In this document: piece by piece, positions 1 through 8,372 of the stretch
How the letters are laid out: each line of letters begins with the position of its first letter
How positions within the stretch are numbered: position 1 is the first letter of the stretch
NCBI GenBank assembly: GCA_019454105.1
Contig: CP075364.1
Span: forward strand, 1,739,362 to 1,803,361
Direction: 5' to 3'
Source of the DNA: Fimbriimonadaceae bacterium
GTDB taxonomy: Bacteria; Armatimonadota; Fimbriimonadia; Fimbriimonadales; Fimbriimonadaceae
Length of the DNA: 64,000 nucleotides
Notes under the pieces: generated by a model
What the model was told of the DNA's origin: nothing
Databases searched by the model: none
The model's input: the letters and a program-made list of their open reading frames with translations, nothing else
Translations under genes and position numbers: made by a program

Positions 1-2
1 CG

Positions 3-443
3 CCCGAGGAATACGACGTCATCACCGAGTCCGTCAAGCTGATGCCAAGGTCCTCCTCGCAGTATGGTCAGTCCGGCGGGATTGACACCGTCGGTCGAAC
101 GGTCCGGGGCCAGATCGCCGGATTCTGGGACAACCCCCAGTTCGCCGTGACTTCTCGCGGCGGACGCACCCGACTTCGAATTTGGCCGACCAAAGTCAAC
201 GCGGGTGCACTGTCGGCCCTCTGGACGATCCCGCTCGTGCTGTCACCGGTCGTCGGGAGGCTGCAGGGCCCTGTCGCCGGAGTCCTGGCATCCGTTCTTT
301 CGCTGGCCGGAGCCTGGATCACTTACCATTGGCTACGCGAAAAGGCCCGCCACGTGGCCAAATCAGCCGCCGACTCCCTAGAAGCTGCGATCATTCGCGC
401 CGCCGAGGAGACCCAAGCCCGACTTGCCAAGGAATCCGGCTGA
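3..443 (+). CDS. C-terminal part of a membrane protein (5' end outside window)
   Basis: The frame is open from the first complete codon at position 3, so this is the 3' end of a longer gene; the ATG at 42 is probably internal. About 146 residues are visible. A soluble stretch rich in S, G and R is followed by two hydrophobic segments (near ALSALWTIPLVLSPVVG and GVLASVLSLAGAWITYHWL) and a charged, helical tail rich in A, E and K ending in KESG. This suggests a two-helix membrane anchor with a cytoplasmic tail. No domain is recognised and no function is proposed. It converges on the selenoprotein candidate, whose stop codon lies 17 nt away. Confidence 0.6.
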   Translation, partial: PEEYDVITESVKLMPRSSSQYGQSGGIDTVGRTVRGQIAGFWDNPQFAVTSRGGRTRLRIWPTKVNAGALSALWTIPLVLSPVVGRLQGPVAGVLASVLSLAGAWITYHWLREKARHVAKSAADSLEAAIIRAAEETQARLAKESG

Positions 444-459
444 GCCAGCCTCTAGCTCC

Positions 460-1629
460 TCACTCCCGAGAGAGGCTGAGGACGACCCCCATCGGCGCTG
501 GCCCCGGGTCGTTCTCCCGTTGGTTGAACCGAGAGGCCCCTCGGCGCGTTCCCAGGGCGACGAGGTCAAACGAGGCGAACCGGCCAGCCGCGGACTCCCA
601 AACCCCCTCGCCGTAGACCTTCGCCTCAAATGAGCGGCCTCCACCCTCGGCGCGCGCGCGCCCTTGGTAGACGATCCGCCCATCTTCGGTTCGGCGCATG
701 GTGAGACTGGCCTCCTTGACCTCGTCTGCCCGCCACTCCGGGGCCTGGCCCCGCACGGTATCGATGAACTTCTTTCGCACCACTTCGCGCCAGACCTTAG
801 GATCAACTTCCACCTCCCCCGAACCAGAGGGGACAAACGCCGAAGCCGTCGAAAGGCCAACCCAATCCTCGTTCCAGGCCCACCTGGCGAACTCGCGCCA
901 GGAGCCGGACTCAGGCAACTCGTGCCTTCGGGCCCCGCTACGGTCTCCGTCGCCGCGGGGCAAGTCGCGCACGTTGACCCGGAGGATCAGTTCCCCTTCC
1001 ACTTCAAGGGGCGGGCTCCATGGCCGCCTCGGAACCGGGAGGTTCGCGTACCCCTTGTCTTCCCTCATCCTGTCCCACCTCTCGAGTGCGCGGCGCAACC
1101 GGGCGCGGATGTCGGCAGGATCGCCGCTCGCCGCGAACCGTCCTTCCAAGTACTCCGCGTCCGGGCCTATCATATAAATGCCCTGCTTGGTTCCCTCTTC
1201 ATTCCAGTGCGCGGGCGGCATCGCCTCGCCAAACCGGCGGAAGAACCGGTGGTCTTCTCGTTCAGCGGCACGCTTGAGATGGTCGGGGTGCTCAGGATAG
1301 AGGCTGTAGACCTCGTCCGCGGCGGTGACGAACTCTTGGCTCAGCTTCTTGATCTCAGGGTCTGACCAGACCAATTGGCGCCCACGGACGCCGTTGTTTC
1401 ACGTACAACCCATCGGGTGCCCGTTCATCGTCCAGAGCAGGATCGGCCTGCCGAGAGCCCGGGCCTCGTTCATGGCCTCTCGAAGGCTCGTGCGCCAATC
1501 GATCTCCTTATAGGCCTGCTCCTTCGAGTCCGGCTGGATGAACCGAACCCACTCGCGGAAGTTCTCCGGACCCGGTTCCGGGGTTTGTAGCGCCAGCACG
1601 AACGCCGCGAGCACGGTCATCCATGTCAT
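460..1629 (-). CDS. Exported thioredoxin-like protein with in-frame TGA: selenoprotein candidate
   Basis: Read through one TGA (1399-1401), this is a 389-codon frame: an N-terminal signal peptide (MTWMTVLAAFVLALQ), then a thioredoxin-fold-like stretch (ALGRPILLWTMNGHPMGCT), the TGA as residue 77, then NNGVRGRQLVWSDPEIKKL and over 300 more intact codons in the same frame. Composition and protein-like quality do not change across the TGA. The codon follows Cys75-Thr76, giving a C-T-U redox-type motif at the place where thiol proteins of this fold carry their active site. A hairpin with a GGUC loop follows at a distance suitable for a bacterial SECIS (separate entry). Alternatives are a sequencing error for a Cys/Trp codon, or a recent nonsense mutation. 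No selA, selB, selC or selD is in this window. The function of the C-terminal two thirds is not recognised. Confidence 0.7.
1359..1372 (-). promoter_or_regulatory. SECIS-like hairpin downstream of the in-frame TGA
   Basis: On the coding (minus) strand the segment GGTCTGGTCAGACC folds into a perfect 5-bp stem with the tetraloop GGUC. It begins 26 nt after the TGA, and the loop begins about 31 nt after it. Known bacterial SECIS elements (E. coli fdhF type) sit just 3' of the UGA within the coding region and have a small apical loop starting with G; fdhF itself presents GGUC in its loop. A second possible helix (GGCG/CGCC) lies between the TGA and this hairpin. The function is inferred from position and shape only. 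Confidence 0.5.
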
Positions 1630-1741
1630 TCTATTCGTAGAACCACCGCTAGGTCAACACTGTCGCCGGGCCAGGGTTGACCCCCGGAGAGTTCTCGCCC
1701 GAGACTCCCACCGTTCCGTCCCGCAAAGCGGCCAGGCAGCT

Positions 1742-2593
1742 CTATAGCCGCACGCCAGTCGCCCCGAACCGAAATGTTCCTTGGAGCGTCCCAATGCCTT
1801 CGGTCAACGTCAGATTGAAGACCACGTTGGCGGGATCGGCCAAGGTCGGCAGGGGGAACGGGATCGGCGGCAAGGGCTGGTTGATCGGAGACTGGAACAC
1901 CTGACTCTGAGCGGTCGGGTTCGCAAGGATGACAGCCGTCGACCCTTGCAGAGCCACCGAGGTCGTCAGGGTGTAAGTCGCGTCAAGTTCAGAAGGAAAG
2001 ACCTGACCTTGAAACTCCGTTTCCATCTGGATCTTGACCGGCAAGACGACCGAAATCCACTTGACGTTGCCGAACCCCGAGACCAACGCCGATGCCGGGG
2101 CGATTTGCGTCACTTGAAACTTGGTCATCTGGGCCGAGCCGAGTTCGAGCGGCAGGTCGAGCGGCGGATAGAGGAACGTGGGGTTCCTCGTCCTGAAGGC
2201 GTCGGTCACGATCCTGATCGTCGCAGGAAGATCCAAGGGGCCGTTGGCGAGCCAATCGGCGTCGTAACCGCTCACCGTCGCCGTCAAAGTCCCGAACTCG
2301 ATGTCGACCGTTCCGGAAGTCCGCAAGAGCACCGGACCACCAAGCGCGAACTCAGGCCTGGACGGGACCGGAACGTTCTCAGTCGCCCCAAACGAACCGA
2401 AAAGTCCAGGCTTCGTTCGCGTGCCCGTTGGGTTCGTCGCCTCGTCATAGTCGCCGATCAAAAATCCATCGGTCAGAAGCCGGAAAGAGATCTCGCCCTG
2501 GAGGCCAGAGCGGTTCGGGTCGATCGTAAATCGGTAGGACTGGGCCGGGGCGGAGACGGCCGCGCCAAGGGCCACAAGCACAAGGGCTCTCAT
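1742..2593 (-). CDS. Exported protein of unknown function
   Basis: 283 residues with a clear signal peptide (MRALVLVALGAAVSAPAQS). The mature part is rich in T, S, P, L and V and looks like an all-beta secreted domain: alternating hydrophobic strands, many prolines (NQPLPPIPFPLPTLADP) and no cysteine. It ends in a strand-like GTFRFGATGVRL, which could be a beta-barrel or beta-sandwich edge. No catalytic motif is visible. It is transcribed away from the tRNA downstream of its start and is the upstream neighbour, on the same strand, of the selenoprotein candidate, with about 110 nt between them. The start is set by the signal peptide. Confidence 0.75.
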   Translation of the reverse strand: MRALVLVALGAAVSAPAQSYRFTIDPNRSGLQGEISFRLLTDGFLIGDYDEATNPTGTRTKPGLFGSFGATENVPVPSRPEFALGGPVLLRTSGTVDIEFGTLTATVSGYDADWLANGPLDLPATIRIVTDAFRTRNPTFLYPPLDLPLELGSAQMTKFQVTQIAPASALVSGFGNVKWISVVLPVKIQMETEFQGQVFPSELDATYTLTTSVALQGSTAVILANPTAQSQVFQSPINQPLPPIPFPLPTLADPANVVFNLTLTEGIGTLQGTFRFGATGVRL

Positions 2594-2670
2594 GCCTCAA
2601 CCTTGGCCCATGACTCTTGATCAAGTCAACCCGGTCAAACCGCCGGTACACTCGACTCCTGACCACGCGG

Positions 2671-2745
2671 GGGCCTGTAGCTCAGTGGTCCGAGCAGGCG
2701 GCTCATAACCGCTAGGTCAGGGTTCGATTCCCTGCAGGCCCACCA
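2671..2745 (+). tRNA. tRNA with CAU anticodon (Ile2 or elongator Met)
   Basis: Complete cloverleaf: acceptor stem GGGCCTG pairing with CAGGCCC, D arm GCTC...GAGC, anticodon loop CTCATAA (CAT anticodon) on a GGCGG/CCGCT stem, T arm with GGTTCGATTCC, discriminator A and an encoded CCA at 2743-2745. The anticodon-arm context (AGGCGGCTCATAACCGCTAGGTC) resembles bacterial tRNA-Ile2, whose C34 is modified to lysidine by TilS, more than initiator tRNA, which lacks this stem. An elongator tRNA-Met cannot be excluded by eye. Confidence 0.9.
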
Positions 2746-2797
2746 CCCTAGGCGGGGCCCGGGTGCCTCGACGCGCCGTATCGGCCGGTTCGCCCTT

Positions 2798-3214
2798 TCA
2801 GTCCAAGTCCAGGGAACGAAAGCGACGCTCCGACGCTGGGGTGTCCTGCGTCAAGAGGCGGTAGGCCCACGTGACCCGGGCATGAATGCGCGCCGCCTTC
2901 GCCCCCTCTTCCGACCCCTCGGGAAAGTTGCTCGGATGGCTTCGGCGGCTCAGTTTTTGATAGGCCAGTCGAAGTTCCTCGAACGAAGCCTCCTTCTCCA
3001 CTGCCAGGATGCTCCGGGCCAGATCGGCCTGCTCCTCCTCCGTCATGGCCACCTCGCTGTCCGCAGGGATCTGAGGTTCTGGCTCATTTGGCACGGGGCG
3101 CAAGGTGTCCTGGAGTTCCTTCCAGGCGTCCCGGACATCGACCGCCCGGATCCGCTCCCACTCGCGGTTCACATACCCGCGCAGCAAGTCATAGGCCCGC
3201 TGGAAGTCGCTCAT
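2798..3214 (-). CDS. Degenerate J-domain-like protein
   Basis: 138 residues. The C-terminal half (about residues 78-125) reads EASFEELRLAYQKLSRRSHPSNFPEGSEEGAKAARIHARVTWAYRLLT, matching the helix II / loop / helix III layout of a DnaJ J-domain, but the invariant HPD tripeptide is HPS. Canonical stimulation of DnaK ATPase is therefore doubtful. The N-terminal half is acidic and helical (WERIRAVDVRDAWKELQDTL). It is the last gene of the aldolase-hisS operon and overlaps the preceding coiled-coil gene by 4 nt. J-domain homology is inferred from the motif pattern only. Confidence 0.75.
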   Translation of the reverse strand: MSDFQRAYDLLRGYVNREWERIRAVDVRDAWKELQDTLRPVPNEPEPQIPADSEVAMTEEEQADLARSILAVEKEASFEELRLAYQKLSRRSHPSNFPEGSEEGAKAARIHARVTWAYRLLTQDTPASERRFRSLDLD

Positions 3215-3909
3215 CTCCGCTGTTCCACCAATTCTTGCACTTCTTCGAACGATCGTCCCAACGACTTGAGCCGAGCGACCGTCTCTTGAAATTCTGTCTC
3301 GTCCAGCCGGTCGGCCTGGGCAAGGACGCTTCCCGCCAAAAGCCGCGCCTTGAGCTCGCTCAACTCGGCCTCTGCGTGCCGCAGCTTCCCGTCGATCTCG
3401 GAGATCGCGGCCCTGGCCCTCTCGTAGTGGGTCAGTTCGCTCTTTCTCGCCTCAAGGGCCCGCTCCAAGCCCGGCCTCTCGGCCGCCGGGGCGTCAGCGA
3501 GCTGGCGCTCCAACCGACCGATCGCCGTCTCGCTCTCTCCCTGGCCTTTGAGGGCCCGCTTGAACCGCTGTCGAAGCGTCACTAACCTCGCCGCGCTCTC
3601 CAAGACGGAGTCGGCTTCGGCTGCGGCCTCAGCCGCGATCAGTGACACCCCAGGATCGGCGCCGTGCGACCGGGCCATGCCCTTCAGCGCCTCGGCCGCC
3701 TCCCGCAATGGACGCAAGAACGAGCGCCCCTCGGCCCCGATCTCCTCAGGATCCGGAAGGCCCGCATCGCCAGCCGCGACCGGTCGCAACACCATGAGGA
3801 GCCCAGCCAGCCCGACTCCAGCCCCGACGAGCCATCCGAAAGGGCCTCCACCGAAAAACGCGAGCAACCCTCCTGCCGCGACGAGCCCCCATCCGGCGAG
3901 ACGCCTCAT
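3211..3909 (-). CDS. Membrane-anchored coiled-coil protein
   Basis: 232 residues. The first ~45 hold two hydrophobic helices separated by a GGGPFG turn (GWGLVAAGGLLAFFGGGPFGWLVGAGVGLAGLLMVL). The rest is charged and strongly heptad-like, rich in E, A, R and L, with few prolines: a long coiled coil from roughly residue 85 to the end. It overlaps genes on both sides by 4 nt (exported beta-rich protein upstream, degenerate J-domain protein downstream), so the three products are made together and probably act together at the envelope. No enzymatic motif. Function unknown. Confidence 0.75.
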   Translation of the reverse strand: MRRLAGWGLVAAGGLLAFFGGGPFGWLVGAGVGLAGLLMVLRPVAAGDAGLPDPEEIGAEGRSFLRPLREAAEALKGMARSHGADPGVSLIAAEAAAEADSVLESAARLVTLRQRFKRALKGQGESETAIGRLERQLADAPAAERPGLERALEARKSELTHYERARAAISEIDGKLRHAEAELSELKARLLAGSVLAQADRLDETEFQETVARLKSLGRSFEEVQELVEQRR

Positions 3910-4784
3910 AGCTTCACCACCGCCGAGAGTCCGAAACTCGCGAACTTTCTGCCTTCGAACCTGAGCACTGGGGAATATGAGATACGCTCGCCCGTGCCGA
4001 GTTCGCCGCGAATTGCAAAATAGTCCCGGCTGTCGCTCCAGTCTCTGGCCCAGGAGGCGCCAACACGGTAAGGCAACCGCCCAGGAACCCGGAAGTCGAT
4101 CCGCGCCTCGGTCAAGGCACGATCCCTGTCAGCCGCCGTGTGACCTTCCCTCAGAGCGACCGCTTCAAAGGTCGCGAAACCCGAACCGAAGCTGCGGGCG
4201 GCGTCCAGCCCCAAGATCAGCCGGTGGCCCCGACCAACGCCGGTGGCCGTCTCCGGAGCCTGGACGGCGGTGAAGGAAGTGGCCTGGATCCCGAAGTGCT
4301 TGCCGGTCGCCACGCTCGCTCCGACCGATCGGCCAAGCCGCGCGACGACGCCGCGGGGCCGTCCCGATCCACCGTCGCACGCCGCGACCGCGAGCGGCAA
4401 TTCGTCGGAGATAAAGTCCAGATCAATCCTCGCGGCCAAGACTGTCTCGCGGAGCAGCCCGCGCCGTCCGAACGGCAAGTACTGCTTGCCGACTCGCCAC
4501 TCCCCACGGTCTTCGACATAGTACTCGTCGACCGTGTCGGGGTCGCCGCTGTTGTCGATCCGCTCGACCCGCTGGGCCACATAGACCCGATGACCTGTCT
4601 CGAGAAGCATCTTGAGGCCGACCAGGCTGTACCGGGCGTCCTCGTCGTAATAATGGAACAGGTTCTTGGCTCCCGATCGCACCGTCCAGGTCGGTCGGAA
4701 CTCGACGAAGGGCACGACGTCCGGGCTCTGGCCGAGAGCCACCATTGAAGCCAGGGCCAGGACGGCCACAAAGAGCCGGTTCAT
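3906..4784 (-). CDS. Exported beta-rich protein, possible outer-membrane barrel
   Basis: About 292 residues from the ATG at 4784, which shares one base with the hisS stop (TGATG). A signal peptide (MNRLFVAVLALASMVALGQS) precedes a chain of amphipathic strands alternating aromatic and polar residues (RPTWTVRSGAKNLFHYYDEDARYSL; YSPVLRFEGRKFASFGLSAVVKL). The frame stays open further upstream inside hisS, but the signal peptide argues for the ATG used here. The closing strand SFGLSAVVKL ends without the terminal aromatic usual for classical porins. An outer-membrane barrel is inferred, not shown. Confidence 0.7.
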   Translation of the reverse strand: MNRLFVAVLALASMVALGQSPDVVPFVEFRPTWTVRSGAKNLFHYYDEDARYSLVGLKMLLETGHRVYVAQRVERIDNSGDPDTVDEYYVEDRGEWRVGKQYLPFGRRGLLRETVLAARIDLDFISDELPLAVAACDGGSGRPRGVVARLGRSVGASVATGKHFGIQATSFTAVQAPETATGVGRGHRLILGLDAARSFGSGFATFEAVALREGHTAADRDRALTEARIDFRVPGRLPYRVGASWARDWSDSRDYFAIRGELGTGERISYSPVLRFEGRKFASFGLSAVVKL

Positions 4785-6034
4785 CAGCCCACGACCCGGG
4801 CGACGGCCTCCGCCCTCGGCAGACTCTCTTGCTGACCGCTCTCGAGGTTCTTGACGGTGACGGTGCCGCCCGCCATCTCGTCTTCGCCGAGGATCAGGGC
4901 CCAACAAGCCCCGCTCCGGTCAGCCTGCTTGAACTGGGCTTTGAGACCTCGGCCATCAAGGTCAGCCAGGCATGAAACGCCGGCCGACCGGAGTTCCCGG
5001 GCTAGAGACCGTAGAGGCACGCGTGCCGAATCTGTTGCCGCCACCAGATACGCCCCGACCCGTCCCGACGTAGGCCATGCCTCGGCCGCCTCCATCGCGA
5101 TCAACGCCCGTTCAATTCCAATCCCGACCCCGACCGCAGGGGTCGATGGGCCCCCGAGCTCCGCGACAAGCCCGTCGTACCGGCCACCGCCGCAAAGCGA
5201 TGACTGGGCCCCCAGGGCGTCGCTCTGAACCTCGAACACGGTGTCCGTATAGTAGTCCAATCCCCTCACGATGCCGGGGTCGAGACGATATCGGATCCCA
5301 GCCTCGTCGAGGAGCCCGCAAAGACGGTCGAAGTGCTCGCGGGACTCCGGCTCCAGGAACTCGCCGATTGTCGGGGCCCCTTCCAGGGCCGCCTTGACGT
5401 CGGGATCCTTGCTGTCCAAGAGCCGCATCGGGTTCTTCTCGGCCCGCTCGCGAGCTTCTGGGGGCTGGTCGGCCAACCACCCGGCCAATTGCCTGAGCAC
5501 CGCCTCGCCAAACCGCGCCCGCGCCTCTTGGCGCCCGATCGAGTTCACGAGAACGGTCAACCCCTCGAGCCCGATCGCCTCGTAAAACCGAACTGTGACC
5601 TCGATGACCTCGGCGTCGGCTTCGGGAGTCGCTGGCCCCAAGCACTCTAGCCCAGTCTGGTGGAGCTGGCGCATCCGGCCCTTCTGGGGTCGCCCATAAC
5701 GGAACATCGGGCCGATATAGAAAAGCTTGACCGGACCGCCAGCCGACGCGAGCGAGTGCTCCAAGTACGCGCGCACGACGGGGGCCGTTCCCTCGGGCCG
5801 CAGGGCAATGTGCCGACCACCCTTGTCCGTGAAGTCGTACATCTCCTTGCTCACGATGTCGCTCGTCTCCCCGCTCGTGCGGGCGAAGAGCTCGAAGTCC
5901 TCGAAGATCGGGGTCCGGATCTCCTCGTAGCCATAGAGCCCGCAGACCCTCCGCCAGGTCTCCTCCACGAACCGCCACTTCGGGGCATCGACCGGGAGCA
6001 CGTCGTGGGTGCCGCGCTGGGCCTGGAACTTCAA
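4784..6034 (-). CDS. hisS: Histidine-tRNA ligase
   Basis: Charges tRNA-His with histidine in the cytoplasm; class II synthetase of 416 residues, typical length. Motif 2 is at residues ~74-92 (RHIALRPEGTAPVVRAYLE). The histidine signatures RGLDYY (257-262) and GGGRYDGL (282-289), motif 3 GVGIGIERA (302-310) and the C-terminal anticodon-binding domain are all present. It overlaps the upstream aldolase gene by 4 nt and the downstream gene by 1 nt, so it is embedded in a five-gene operon with envelope proteins. Nothing resembling a T-box or attenuator was seen. Confidence 0.97.
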   Translation of the reverse strand: MKFQAQRGTHDVLPVDAPKWRFVEETWRRVCGLYGYEEIRTPIFEDFELFARTSGETSDIVSKEMYDFTDKGGRHIALRPEGTAPVVRAYLEHSLASAGGPVKLFYIGPMFRYGRPQKGRMRQLHQTGLECLGPATPEADAEVIEVTVRFYEAIGLEGLTVLVNSIGRQEARARFGEAVLRQLAGWLADQPPEARERAEKNPMRLLDSKDPDVKAALEGAPTIGEFLEPESREHFDRLCGLLDEAGIRYRLDPGIVRGLDYYTDTVFEVQSDALGAQSSLCGGGRYDGLVAELGGPSTPAVGVGIGIERALIAMEAAEAWPTSGRVGAYLVAATDSARVPLRSLARELRSAGVSCLADLDGRGLKAQFKQADRSGACWALILGEDEMAGGTVTVKNLESGQQESLPRAEAVARVVG

Positions 6035-6675
6035 TCCAGCCTCCCGCTGAGCGACTCTTGGAGCAATCGGTCGAAAGCTTCCTCTGGCATCGGCCTTGCC
6101 CCGCCCATGATCCGGGCGTTCATGAGCACGACCGCCACCCGCTCCAGCGTTTCCATCCGGTTGTAGGCGTCGTGGAGGTCTTTGCCGAGCACGACCGCCC
6201 CGTGATGGCTGAGAAGGAACGTCTTGTGGTCCTCCAGGTAGGGCTCCAGCCGGTCGGGCACCTCGTCCGTACCAGGATATCCGAACGGCACGGTCGCCAC
6301 GCTCCCCAGGACATAGCCGGACTCGGGGAGGACGTTGTCAGGAACGTCCTCGCCCGCGAGCGTGAAGGCGGTCGCGACAGGAGGATGGGCGTGCACCACC
6401 GCCTGGCAGTCAGGCCGCTTCTGATAGCACCGCAAATGGAGCTTGATCTCGCTGCTCGGGGCGGGACTGTCGCCGACCGGCCGGCCCTGGAGGTCGATCA
6501 CCGCCAGGTCGGCAGGCCTCAGGTGCCCTTTGCTGACGCCGGACGGGGTGCAAAGAAGTTGCCGAGGGCTGAGACGGCAACTCAGGTTGCCCTCCCCCGC
6601 TCCGATCAGACCTCGTTGCCATAGCCGCCTCCCGACCTCGCACATCGCCGCCCGGAGCTCAAGCTCGCCGCCCAT
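6031..6675 (-). CDS. Class II aldolase/adducin family protein
   Basis: 214 residues, the usual size for fuculose/ribulose-phosphate aldolases and epimerases. The zinc-binding HAHPP motif (VVHAHPPVATAF, around residues 96-107) and the second histidine pair LSHHGAVVLGKDL (around 152-164) are present, as is the phosphate-binding region GNLSCRL / TPSGVSKG. Likely a zinc-dependent aldolase or epimerase on a phosphorylated sugar; the substrate (fuculose-1-P, ribulose-5-P or methylthioribulose-1-P) cannot be decided from sequence alone. First gene of the hisS operon, with a 4-nt overlap. Confidence 0.9.
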   Translation of the reverse strand: MGGELELRAAMCEVGRRLWQRGLIGAGEGNLSCRLSPRQLLCTPSGVSKGHLRPADLAVIDLQGRPVGDSPAPSSEIKLHLRCYQKRPDCQAVVHAHPPVATAFTLAGEDVPDNVLPESGYVLGSVATVPFGYPGTDEVPDRLEPYLEDHKTFLLSHHGAVVLGKDLHDAYNRMETLERVAVVLMNARIMGGARPMPEEAFDRLLQESLSGRLD

Positions 6676-6789
6676 GCTTCCGATGATGCCCCAACCGGGC
6701 TCCAGGAGTCCCGTGGCCGTGGGCCACAGGTGACACCGGGCACCGGGGACACGCGGAGCAAGCCTTGGAACGACACGCCCGCCAGAACT

Positions 6790-7806
6790 TTATGGTTTGA
6801 CCAAAATGTCTGACAACGGGATCGAGACAAAGGAGTTTTTGGTTCCGGGCTGGGCTACAGTCAACGTCAGGTAATAGCGATGTCGGCTCAATGAGGCCAC
6901 GGATAGGAATTCACGCATTTCAGCCGCGGATTTGAACCCTTCGGAGGCGAACCGCTGATCGGCCACGAGCAAGACTTGCGCCCTCAGCTTATCATCAAGG
7001 CTGGCCAAGTCTGTCGCAAGCCCGGGCTTGATCTCCTCGCCCAATTGATCCTTGTAGGCTTCTCGAAACCGCTGAATGGTGGCCCGGAGGGCTGTATTGG
7101 CAGCCGCATAGGCATCTTCGCGCTCGGCGACCAGCCGCTCGGTGACGGCACCGACGAGCCGGTGAAACTCGACTTCGTTCACCACACCGCCGATGACCTC
7201 CGCGCAGAACTGACGCGCCCCAGGGTTCTGAACCACCGTATCGACAAGTCGTCTTGGCTCAATCCTGGGTGGCGCCCCGGTCTTTTCCGAGAAGTCCCGT
7301 CCTTTGCTCTTGTTCTGCGGCCAAAGGATCAGGAGCGCGGATCTTGTCGGAGATTCAAACTGCAAAGCGAGCGAGAGGCTGAGGCTGCCCACGACGGCAT
7401 TCGGCTCAAGCCTATCTTGAGGCTTCGAGACGACCCCGTTGAAAAAGTTCGCGACACTCATTTCGAGGGAACGCCTGTCGCCTTCCTCCAATTCCGATGA
7501 GCGTACGGTCGCGGACGTTTCTCCCTTTGGCAAGTCAAGGATTGGCGCAATTTTGGCCCACGCCCTCAGCTGTCCGATCCCGAGGGCGGTCTCTTGAACC
7601 AGGCACCGGTTCCCCTTGATCGTGAACTCCTTCAGGCCGTATCGCACAAGGAGGTCGCCCCACTCCTTGGAACGGTACGCTGTCTTGAGTTCCTGCAAGG
7701 CCTCTGGCCGTGGCATGCCCTCAGAAAAGAGGAGCACCGGTGGTTGACTGGGCTCTTGATAGAGCCCGAATCCGGCAACGATAGCGGCCAGGAACGAGCA
7801 GGCCAT
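6790..7806 (-). CDS. Exported protein of unknown function, second gene of poly-G operon
   Basis: 338 residues from the ATG at 7806, which shares its first base with the stop of the preceding gene (TGATG). A hydrophobic N-terminus (MACSFLAAIVAGFGLYQ) looks like a signal peptide or anchor. The remainder is mixed alpha/beta, helical between about residues 200 and 290 (VTERLVAEREDAYAAANTALRATIQRFREAY), with only two or three cysteines and no catalytic motif. Base composition is less GC-rich than in flanking housekeeping genes. Function unknown; its partner and its phase-variable-type promoter suggest an envelope role. Confidence 0.7.
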   Translation of the reverse strand: MACSFLAAIVAGFGLYQEPSQPPVLLFSEGMPRPEALQELKTAYRSKEWGDLLVRYGLKEFTIKGNRCLVQETALGIGQLRAWAKIAPILDLPKGETSATVRSSELEEGDRRSLEMSVANFFNGVVSKPQDRLEPNAVVGSLSLSLALQFESPTRSALLILWPQNKSKGRDFSEKTGAPPRIEPRRLVDTVVQNPGARQFCAEVIGGVVNEVEFHRLVGAVTERLVAEREDAYAAANTALRATIQRFREAYKDQLGEEIKPGLATDLASLDDKLRAQVLLVADQRFASEGFKSAAEMREFLSVASLSRHRYYLTLTVAQPGTKNSFVSIPLSDILVKP

Positions 7807-8354
7807 CAGTCCGGATCGCTCCCTGGTCCGCCACCCGTACCCGGAGGAATCGTGCAAGGATCAAATCGGCTGATTCGAGATCCCGGGTTCTGCCATCTTC
7901 GGAATCGCGAGTCTGCTTCTGCCACAGGCACAGAGTCATAGAACCATGTCTGAAGCCCCTCTTCCTCTTCAAAGGCAATCGAAACTGACAGTCTGCGCAG
8001 AGCAGGAATCGTGAGTCCCGAATCCTCATAGGTGATCGTGAACGAATGATCCCCTAGCGACGCGAACTTGGACGTGAACGGCGCGCCAGGCCTGCGCTGA
8101 AACGGATCCACCGGCTCTTCGCACACGATCTTCGTCCAGATCACCGTCACGGACCAGTTCGGCTCTGTTATTGGCGTCGCCGGACACGCTATGGGAACCG
8201 TAATGAGGTGGCGTTCGGAAGGAGGCAGATACCTGAACCAATTTAACTGATAACTGGGATCCTCTTGTGAGGTTGGCTGACGCCACTGGGTAAACGCCTG
8301 GCTCGCGAAGCAGACTAGAGCCACAGCTAGCGACGGGTTCAAAGTGCTTCGCAT
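7806..8354 (-). CDS. Exported protein of unknown function, first gene of poly-G operon
   Basis: 182 residues from the ATG at 8354, chosen because a strong ribosome-binding site (GGGGAGG, 8363-8369) precedes it at 8 nt. A signal peptide (MRSTLNPSLAVALVCFASQAFTQ) is followed by a beta-rich region (ITVPIACPATPITEPNWSVTVIWTKIVCEEP) with two cysteines that could pair. The C-terminus is a flexible PGTGGGPGSDPD tail. The frame continues open through the G8 tract to 8411, but that segment is better explained as promoter. It has no recognisable homology to the cysteine-rich proteins of the neighbouring cassettes. Confidence 0.7.
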   Translation of the reverse strand: MRSTLNPSLAVALVCFASQAFTQWRQPTSQEDPSYQLNWFRYLPPSERHLITVPIACPATPITEPNWSVTVIWTKIVCEEPVDPFQRRPGAPFTSKFASLGDHSFTITYEDSGLTIPALRRLSVSIAFEEEEGLQTWFYDSVPVAEADSRFRRWQNPGSRISRFDPCTIPPGTGGGPGSDPD

Positions 8355-8372
8355 GAAGCTTTCCTCCCCGTA

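Noticed and set aside
664-1365. Long open frame on the plus strand opposite the selenoprotein candidate
   Set aside because: Arg/Pro-rich composition typical of the reverse complement of a GC-rich gene; the minus-strand frame has a signal peptide and protein-like composition on both sides of the TGA.
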